A DNA stretch of 64,000 bases from assembly GCA_963709185.1 (NCBI GenBank), contig CAVPVQ010000028.1:186001-250000 (forward strand). The letters are read 5' to 3'. This document shows, piece by piece, positions 59,001 to 64,000 of the stretch; the stretch's first letter is position 1, and every line of letters starts with the position of its first letter. Below the pieces are notes generated by a model, which had not been told where the DNA came from, searched no databases, and was given only the letters and a program-made list of their open reading frames with translations. The translations under genes and the position numbers were made by a program. This stretch comes from Roseiarcus sp963709185 (GTDB lineage Bacteria; Pseudomonadota; Alphaproteobacteria; Rhizobiales; Beijerinckiaceae).

Positions 59001-60419
59001 TCAGAACCGGAAATAGATGAACGGGGCCGAGCCGGGCGGCGCCATCACGACGATGACGTAGAGCGCCGCGAAACCGAGCGCGATTTGCGCGAGGGCGCCC
59101 CGCCGGTCGAAGGCCGCGCCCATCACCCGCCGCGTCGCTTCGGGCATCAGATGGGTGACCGCGCCAGCGAGCAGCAGCGGCCCGACGATCCACGGCAAAG
59201 TGACGCCCGCGCCATTGTCGCTCCACAGGCCCGCGAGAAACGCTTGCGCTTCATCGAGCGACGGAGACCGGAAGAAGATCCAGGTCAGGCAGACGAAATG
59301 AAAGGTGACGAGCCAGGCGATCGCCTTGTAGGTGAAATAGCCGTTGATACGCTCGTAGGCCCGCGTGAGGCGCCAGTTGTGATCGGCGGTCAGGGCGAGT
59401 GCGTGCATCGCGCCCCAGATCAGAAACGTCCAGTTCGCGCCATGCCATATGCCGCCGAGGATCATGGTGATCATCAGGTTGCGCGCGGTCTGCGCGCCGC
59501 CGTGACGGTTGCCGCCGAGCGGAATGTAGAGATAGTCGCGCAGCCACACCGACAGCGTCATGTGCCAGCGCCGCCAGAAGTCGCTGAAGCCCAGCGCGCG
59601 ATAGGGCTGGTTGAAATTCTGCGGAAAGCGATAGCCGAACAGCGCGGCGACGCCGATCGCAATGTCGGTGTAGGCGCTGAAGTCGCAGTAGATCTGGAGC
59701 GCGTAGGCGTAGGTCGCGACGATCAGGTCGATGCGCGAGAATTGCGAGGGGTCGGTGAACACGCCGTCGACGAAGCGCACCGCGAGATAGTTGGCGATCA
59801 CCATTTTCTTGAACAGGCCGCCGAGGATCAGCATGAGGTTCTCGCCGAGCGAGAAATCGGCCGGCCGCCCCGGCCGCGCCAGTTGCGGCAGGAACTCGTG
59901 CGCCCGCACGATCGGGCCGGCGACCAGATGCGGAAAGAAGCTCTGGTAGAGCAGCACATCGAGCGGCGAGCGCGACGCCGCCACCCGCCCGCGATAGACG
60001 TCGACGACATAGGAAATCGCGTGAAAGGTCAGGAACGAGATCGCCACCGGCAACGTGACGTTGACATAGTCGAGCGGCGGCTCGAACCCCAGCCCGTGCG
60101 CCAGGTTGATGAACTGGGCGATCAGGAAGTTGAGATATTTGAAATAGACGAGGATGCCGAGATCGAGCGCGATGCACAGCCCGAGCGCGAGGCGCCGGAA
60201 CGGCCGCGCCGCTGCGACGTCGACATAGGCGCCGCCGATGAACGAGATCGCGCCGCTGGCGAGCAGCAGGAACACGAAGCGCCAGTCCCAGGACGCGTAG
60301 AAGATCAGGCTCAGGGCGAGCAGCACGATCTTCTTCAGAAGATTTTGGTGATTGAGACTCCAGACAAGGGCGAAGGATGCTGAAAAAAATAGGGCAAAAT
60401 CAATTGTAGGAAACAACAT
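59001..60419 (-). CDS. MBOAT-family O-acetyltransferase, AlgI-like
   Basis: 472 residues, about ten membrane segments. MLFPTIDFALFFSASFALVW is the usual AlgI/DltB-like opening; LIFYASWDWRFVFLLL, SPLDVLLYQSFFPHLVAGPIVRAHEFLPQL, IYCDFSAYTDIAIGVAALFGYRFPQNFNQPYRALGFSDFWRRWHMTLSVWLRDYLYIPLGGNRHG and the catalytic His in MILGGIWHGANWTFLIWGAMHAL are all present. It moves acetyl groups across the membrane for polysaccharide O-acetylation. Start lies 20 bases inside the upstream SGNH gene. Confidence 0.95.
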   Translation of the reverse strand: MLFPTIDFALFFSASFALVWSLNHQNLLKKIVLLALSLIFYASWDWRFVFLLLASGAISFIGGAYVDVAAARPFRRLALGLCIALDLGILVYFKYLNFLIAQFINLAHGLGFEPPLDYVNVTLPVAISFLTFHAISYVVDVYRGRVAASRSPLDVLLYQSFFPHLVAGPIVRAHEFLPQLARPGRPADFSLGENLMLILGGLFKKMVIANYLAVRFVDGVFTDPSQFSRIDLIVATYAYALQIYCDFSAYTDIAIGVAALFGYRFPQNFNQPYRALGFSDFWRRWHMTLSVWLRDYLYIPLGGNRHGGAQTARNLMITMILGGIWHGANWTFLIWGAMHALALTADHNWRLTRAYERINGYFTYKAIAWLVTFHFVCLTWIFFRSPSLDEAQAFLAGLWSDNGAGVTLPWIVGPLLLAGAVTHLMPEATRRVMGAAFDRRGALAQIALGFAALYVIVVMAPPGSAPFIYFRF

Positions 60420-61953
60420 GCGTAAGGCTCTGCCGCTGATCGATCAACGGGATCAGGAAATCGGCGAATTTGTCGGCGCTGAACTTGTAGCCGTCGACTG
60501 TCATATGGACAAAATCATGCGCCATCAGCGCCGGCGTCGCCGCCGCCCAGGTCTGCGCCCCGCACGGGGTCGGCATCACCGACGACCAGTCCCAGAACGC
60601 CGCGCCGTTCTTTTCGGCGAGCCGGCGCTGCGCCTCGCGCACCAGCGTCAGCTTCGGCGGCGTCTCAAACCGGCAATGCGACGCGGAGGCGGCGTCGGTT
60701 CGCGTCGCGGGCGGGCAATCATGGCCGGGGGCGCCGCAATTGCTCGATGCGCGCGCGCCGTCCGGCGGCCCGATCAGCACCAGGCGAGCGTTCGGGCGCG
60801 ACGACCTCAGCCTGTCGATCACGCTCTGGTATTCCGCGGAATAGGCGCCGATGTCGAGCGCGTCGTTGAACCCTTCGTTGGTGCCGAACGCCAGGACGAT
60901 GAAGTCCGGGGCGAGGCGGCGCAGATCGTCGGAAAGGTTGGTCGTATTCAGCTTCTGCAGGACCTGAACGGTGGCGCCGGGAAAGCCCAGGCTGAGATAG
61001 GACACGCCCTCGCCGTCCCGCTCGACGTGGATGCCGGTGACGGTCACCGGCGCGTCGGTGGTCGAGCGCACCGCGATCTCATGAATTCCGTGCGCGCCGT
61101 TTTCCGACCATGGCGCCGACAGGATGGCCCGCTGGTTGGCGGCCCCGTCGAGATTGATCTCGCCGGTCACCTCCCCGTCGATCAACACCTGCGCATGGCC
61201 GCCGCCGGGTTGCTTGAGGAAGGCCACGTCGAGACCGTCGAAGCCGAGCCCGCGCGCCGTCAGGGTGATCGCCGCGCCCGCGCGATGCGCCACGGCGTTG
61301 AACCCGGAGAGATAGAACCGCTTGAAATCGCTGGATTTCTGCAGCGCTTCATAATCCCAGCCGTCCGACGCCTCGTCCTTGAACAGCGCCGAGCGCACGC
61401 CGGGGTGGGGCACGCCCGGCACGATATAGCCGGCGCCGCCGGTCCCGAACACCGCCTGCAGCCGCTCGCGCACCCGGCCGGTGAAGAAGTCGGCGGCGGT
61501 GTGGCTGTCGCCGAGTTGCAGGATGGTCAGGCGGCGGCCGATGTCGCCGCGCGCGGTGTCGAGACCGGGATCGTTGGCGGCGCGCGCCACAAACTCCGGC
61601 GCCGCGAACCGCGACGGGTTGGGGCGAAGTGGTTTGAAATTCTGCGGCGGCCCGAAGCCGACCTTTGAAACCAATGCGGCGAATGTCAGATTGGCCGCCA
61701 GGCTCAAGACACTCGCGTTCAGCGCCGGGCGGACCGGCGCCGCGAAAGCGGCGGCCAGCGGCGCGGCGCCCGGCGCCCTGGCCAGTTCGCTGCGGCCAAG
61801 CTCCTGGAGCTTTTCGGCGAGCAACCGGTCGGCGCTCGGCGACGTCGTCCACCCGTCGACGGCGCGACGCAACAGCGACGTGGTCGGCGCGCCGACCATG
61901 GTCACCGCGCCCAGCACGACGATCGCCCCGATCAAAAGCGCCCTCGACCCCAC
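60400..61953 (-). CDS. SGNH-hydrolase-fold protein with membrane anchor (O-acetylation partner)
   Basis: 517 residues. N-terminal hydrophobic anchor MGSRALLIGAIVVLGAVTMVGAP, then an SGNH fold: block I LTILQLGDSHTAADFF (Ser in GDSH), block III FIVLAFGTNEGFNDALD (Asn), block V AHDFVHMTVDGYKFSADKFADFL (Asp and His). A beta-rich insert (about residues 200-310: VLIDGEVTGEINLDG ... VTVTGIHVERDG) between blocks I and III resembles carbohydrate-binding modules of such acetyltransferases. Overlaps the MBOAT start, so it likely receives acetyl groups and places them on a periplasmic glycan. Confidence 0.9.
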   Translation of the reverse strand: MGSRALLIGAIVVLGAVTMVGAPTTSLLRRAVDGWTTSPSADRLLAEKLQELGRSELARAPGAAPLAAAFAAPVRPALNASVLSLAANLTFAALVSKVGFGPPQNFKPLRPNPSRFAAPEFVARAANDPGLDTARGDIGRRLTILQLGDSHTAADFFTGRVRERLQAVFGTGGAGYIVPGVPHPGVRSALFKDEASDGWDYEALQKSSDFKRFYLSGFNAVAHRAGAAITLTARGLGFDGLDVAFLKQPGGGHAQVLIDGEVTGEINLDGAANQRAILSAPWSENGAHGIHEIAVRSTTDAPVTVTGIHVERDGEGVSYLSLGFPGATVQVLQKLNTTNLSDDLRRLAPDFIVLAFGTNEGFNDALDIGAYSAEYQSVIDRLRSSRPNARLVLIGPPDGARASSNCGAPGHDCPPATRTDAASASHCRFETPPKLTLVREAQRRLAEKNGAAFWDWSSVMPTPCGAQTWAAATPALMAHDFVHMTVDGYKFSADKFADFLIPLIDQRQSLTHVVSYN

Positions 61954-61973
61954 CGCGCTTGCGTCCCCTTAGG

Positions 61974-62759
61974 TTACTTCGGGCAATCGCCCGAAAGGTC
62001 GCGTCCCCGGGCCTTCAAACTATCCAAGACCTGGGGATAAAAATAGTCCATCACCGAATCGTAGCCGTGCTGCGTGAAGTGGATGCCGTCGGCCGCGCGG
62101 AACTGGATCACCTGATTGTTGGCGTTGGGCAGATACGGCTTGTATTCGTCGTCGCCGGGCCGCGAGGACCACGGTTTGGCGTAAGTGGCGAGCGGCGAGC
62201 CGACTTTGGCCACCGCGTCGGCGAACAGCCGGTTCTTGTCCTTGGCGTCGGCGTCGACCGCCGGATCGAGCATCACCGGCAGGCCGAGCAGCATGATCGA
62301 GGCTCCCCCCGCCGTCGCCGCGCGAAGCGCCGCTTCGGCGATCGCCTGGTACTGAGGGTCGAATTCCGGCGTCCCGTATTCGATCCTCGCTTTCAATTCG
62401 TCGACGATCGCCTGGCGGTCGTTGATCCCGAACGAGCCGACGAACAAATCCGTTCCATCCTTGGCCATCGCGGCGATCTCCGTCGGCCAGTCGATCAGGT
62501 CGCGCCGCGCCAGGCCGGCGCCGTTCTTGGTCTTGCGGATCAATTTCACCCTTTCGGCGAGGCATTTGTCTTTTCCAAGGCGCCGGAAGAAGGCGCCCCA
62601 CAACCCGTCGGCCATCGAATCCCCGACGAAAGCGATGCGGACGGGGGCGGTCTCCGCCGCCCGCGCCATATCGGCGGGCGGCGCCAGCGACGCCGCGAGC
62701 CCGAAACAAACCGCATAGACCACCCGCTTCGCCCATGACCCCGGCGACCCGTTGTTCAT
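61974..62759 (-). CDS. SGNH-hydrolase-fold exported protein (DUF459-like)
   Basis: 261 residues with a signal segment (RVVYAVCFGLAASLAPPADMARA). Block I RIAFVGDSMADGLWGAFFRRLGKDKC, block III LFVGSFGINDRQAIVD and block V FRAADGIHFTQHGYDSVMDYF give Ser, Asn, Asp and His. Second of three consecutive SGNH genes, 20 bases before the anchored one. Periplasmic esterase or acetyltransferase; which one cannot be told from the catalytic residues. Confidence 0.88.
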   Translation of the reverse strand: MNNGSPGSWAKRVVYAVCFGLAASLAPPADMARAAETAPVRIAFVGDSMADGLWGAFFRRLGKDKCLAERVKLIRKTKNGAGLARRDLIDWPTEIAAMAKDGTDLFVGSFGINDRQAIVDELKARIEYGTPEFDPQYQAIAEAALRAATAGGASIMLLGLPVMLDPAVDADAKDKNRLFADAVAKVGSPLATYAKPWSSRPGDDEYKPYLPNANNQVIQFRAADGIHFTQHGYDSVMDYFYPQVLDSLKARGRDLSGDCPK

Positions 62760-62783
62760 CCCCGCCCCCACCCGAATCCAGCT

Positions 62784-63470
62784 TCACGTCGCCCCCGGCG
62801 CGGCCTCCGGTTTCGGGGCGGGCGCGGTGTGAGGCGGTTTCCTCTTTCGATGCCGCTTCGGGCTCGGCCGTTTCCTCTGATTGTCCTTCAGCGAAGCCGA
62901 GCTTTTCATTGCCGGCGACGGTGACGAGGGAATCCCGCCGCTTCGGCCAGCCTTGCTGCCACATTAGCGTATAGCCGGCCATAGTGAAATGAACCCCCTC
63001 GCGGCCGCGCACCGAGGGATCATCGCAAAGCTGCGGAGAACGCATCGAGACATAGATGACGCCGGTGCCTTTCAGTTGCTCCTGCAAGAGCGGCGTCCAG
63101 TTCCCGAGAGTAGGTGTTCCAAGGCTTTTTCGACGCAGGGCGGTCCAAGCCAGACCAGCTTGATGTTGCGCGCCGCAGCGGCGGCGAGGATATCGCTGCA
63201 GCGGCTTTTTGACGTCGACCGCGCCGCCGACCGCGTCGTTGGTGCCGAGGCTCATGAAGGTGAGCGTGCCGGGCGGCAACTTGCTGATCTGCGCAAGGAT
63301 CGCCGGCCCGTGAATGGCGATGCTATTGCGCGCCAGCGGATATCACCGGACTTCGCAGCCCAGTTGACGCCGACGCCGAGGCTGTCGCCGATCACCGCAT
63401 ATTCAGCGAACGCGGCGGCGGGAAGCGCGCAGGCGAACGCGGCGCCAAATGCGAAACTGCGAAGCAACAT
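62784..63470 (-). CDS. SGNH-hydrolase-fold exported protein (about five frame breaks)
   Basis: Signal peptide MLLRSFAFGAAFACALPAAAFA, block I EYAVIGDSLGVGVNWAAKSGDI, NSIAIHGPAILAQISKLPPGTLTFMSLGTNDAVGGAVDVKKPLQR (block III), ILAAAAARNIKLVWLGPPCVEKPWNTYSRELDA, LLQEQLKGTGVIYVSMRSPQLCDDPSVRGREGVHFTMAGYTLMWQQGW (block V), and an acidic tail ending TAPAPKPEAAPGAT. The pieces are in different frames with changes near 63337, 63198, 63131, 63101 and 62827. Repaired size is about 227 residues. Five breaks in under 700 bases is the densest cluster in the window, so true decay cannot be fully excluded. Confidence 0.78.
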
Positions 63471-63549
63471 GACCGCCGTCCAAAGAATTTGCGACAGGCT
63501 CTTGGTACAGTCTGTATGGTTAATGCCTCGCTAAGAGCCGCGGCGAGCT

Positions 63550-63801
63550 TCATCGCTCGCCAGCCCAGCCTTCCGCCGCCAGCCGGGCAATCTCCTCGAT
63601 CGACAGGGAGGCGCCGTTTTCCTGCCCGAAGAAATTGAAGATGTCGGAGATGTCGCCTTTCAGGCGCGCAGCGGCCAGCTCACGCCGGCCGTCGGAGAGC
63701 TTCTCGACAGTGATCCTGTCGCCGGACTGGACGCCGAGGTGTTTGAGCACATCCTCGCTAAGGGTGACTTTTCCCTTGCCGGTGATTTTGAGGATAGGCA
63801 T
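63550..63801 (-). CDS. AbrB/SpoVT-fold DNA-binding protein, antitoxin-like
   Basis: 83 residues. MPILKITGKGKVTLSEDVLKHLGVQSGDRITVEKLSDGRRELAAAR is a swapped-hairpin AbrB domain as in MazE/VapB-type antitoxins; the C-terminus KGDISDIFNFFGQENGASLSIEEIARLAAEGWAGER is where a toxin would be bound. No toxin gene follows: the next gene downstream is the SGNH protein. Either an orphan antitoxin or a stand-alone regulator. Confidence 0.85.
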   Translation of the reverse strand: MPILKITGKGKVTLSEDVLKHLGVQSGDRITVEKLSDGRRELAAARLKGDISDIFNFFGQENGASLSIEEIARLAAEGWAGER

Positions 63802-63904
63802 GACGCAAGCTCAGATTGAATGGTTGGGGTGTAAGGCGCAAACGCCTCACCGCCAACCCCGAGCTTCGGTTCGTCGATCGCTGATTTGGTGTATGACTGT
63901 CTGA

Positions 63905-64000
63905 ATGAAATCTAGCGCGAGCGCTCCTGTGACGCTCAGTATTCGCGATAAAACGGCCGACAATTTGGTGCGCGCCCTCGCACAGAAAAAGCGAGTCGGC
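63905..64000 (+). CDS. VapB-like antitoxin, N-terminal part (cut by right edge)
   Basis: 32 codons to the window end: MKSSASAPVTLSIRDKTADNLVRALAQKKRVG. TLSIRDxxADxLVRALAxKxxV matches the N-terminal ribbon of VapB-family (Rv0623-like transcription factor) antitoxins. A VapC PIN-domain toxin would be expected just outside the window. Divergent from the AbrB-like gene by about 100 bases. No clear ribosome site; a GTG eight codons in is an alternative start. Confidence 0.6.
   Translation, partial: MKSSASAPVTLSIRDKTADNLVRALAQKKRVG

Overview
The window is GC-rich DNA from an alphaproteobacterium, most likely order Hyphomicrobiales and perhaps the Beijerinckiaceae/Methylocystaceae side. This is inferred from gene content (fused CysN/CysC, two-domain malic enzyme, AapJ, extensin-like lipoprotein, CysN-D next to mnmE-mnmG), from dense ATGA-coupled operons and from Rhizobiales-style intergenic palindromes. 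No rRNA, tRNA, CRISPR array, prophage or classical insertion sequence was seen.

Layout. 1-5.9 kb: a peptide-type ABC importer operon (SBP, two permeases, two ATPases) ending in a GMC oxidoreductase cut by the left edge. 6.1-8.9 kb: sulfate activation (cysD, cysNC). 9.1-12.4 kb: tRNA-modification pair mnmE-mnmG. 12.4-25.9 kb: housekeeping and envelope genes: two L,D-transpeptidases, metH with a palindromic operator, a class III aminotransferase, a MetE-like protein, maeB, an orphan AapJ and a MAPEG protein. 26.2-30.3 kb: araB-araA-araD, the isomerase route for L-arabinose. 30.6-32.5 kb: a TTC38-like TPR protein and a small GIY-YIG nuclease lying between inverted ASEAKQ-type repeats. 32.5-42.0 kb: a sugar/polyol uptake and oxidation operon (SBP, two permeases, ATPase, GMC, SDR, GMC, LacI). 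42.4-46.2 kb: an enoyl-CoA hydratase and CoA-transferase pair divergent from a DUF993 gene across two LacI-type operators. 46.3-54.9 kb: LON-domain protein, thioredoxin, ProX, aldehyde dehydrogenase, NicO/DUF1007 metal transport, extensin-like lipoprotein, HxlR regulator, thioesterase, and a hypothetical. 55.0-58.7 kb: a second hydratase, then purine catabolism (fused PuuE-UraD, then GuaD). 58.7-63.5 kb: an MBOAT O-acetyltransferase with three consecutive SGNH proteins. 63.5-64 kb: an AbrB-like protein and the start of a VapB-like antitoxin.

Sequence quality. Fifteen genes, including essential-type mnmG, are broken by about 28 frame changes. In 26 of them removing one base restores a canonical reading, and the repaired lengths are whole codons and match family sizes. 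I treat these as probable uncorrected insertion errors and annotate each gene across its full span.

Most unusual items: a perfect four-way cruciform element at 26052-26146; a GIY-YIG gene framed by inverted repeats that also write the same peptide onto the C-termini of two neighbouring genes; a 14-bp hairpin with a T-tract on the strand opposite to all nearby genes; twin TGGAACGTTCCA operators; and the MBOAT plus triple-SGNH locus.
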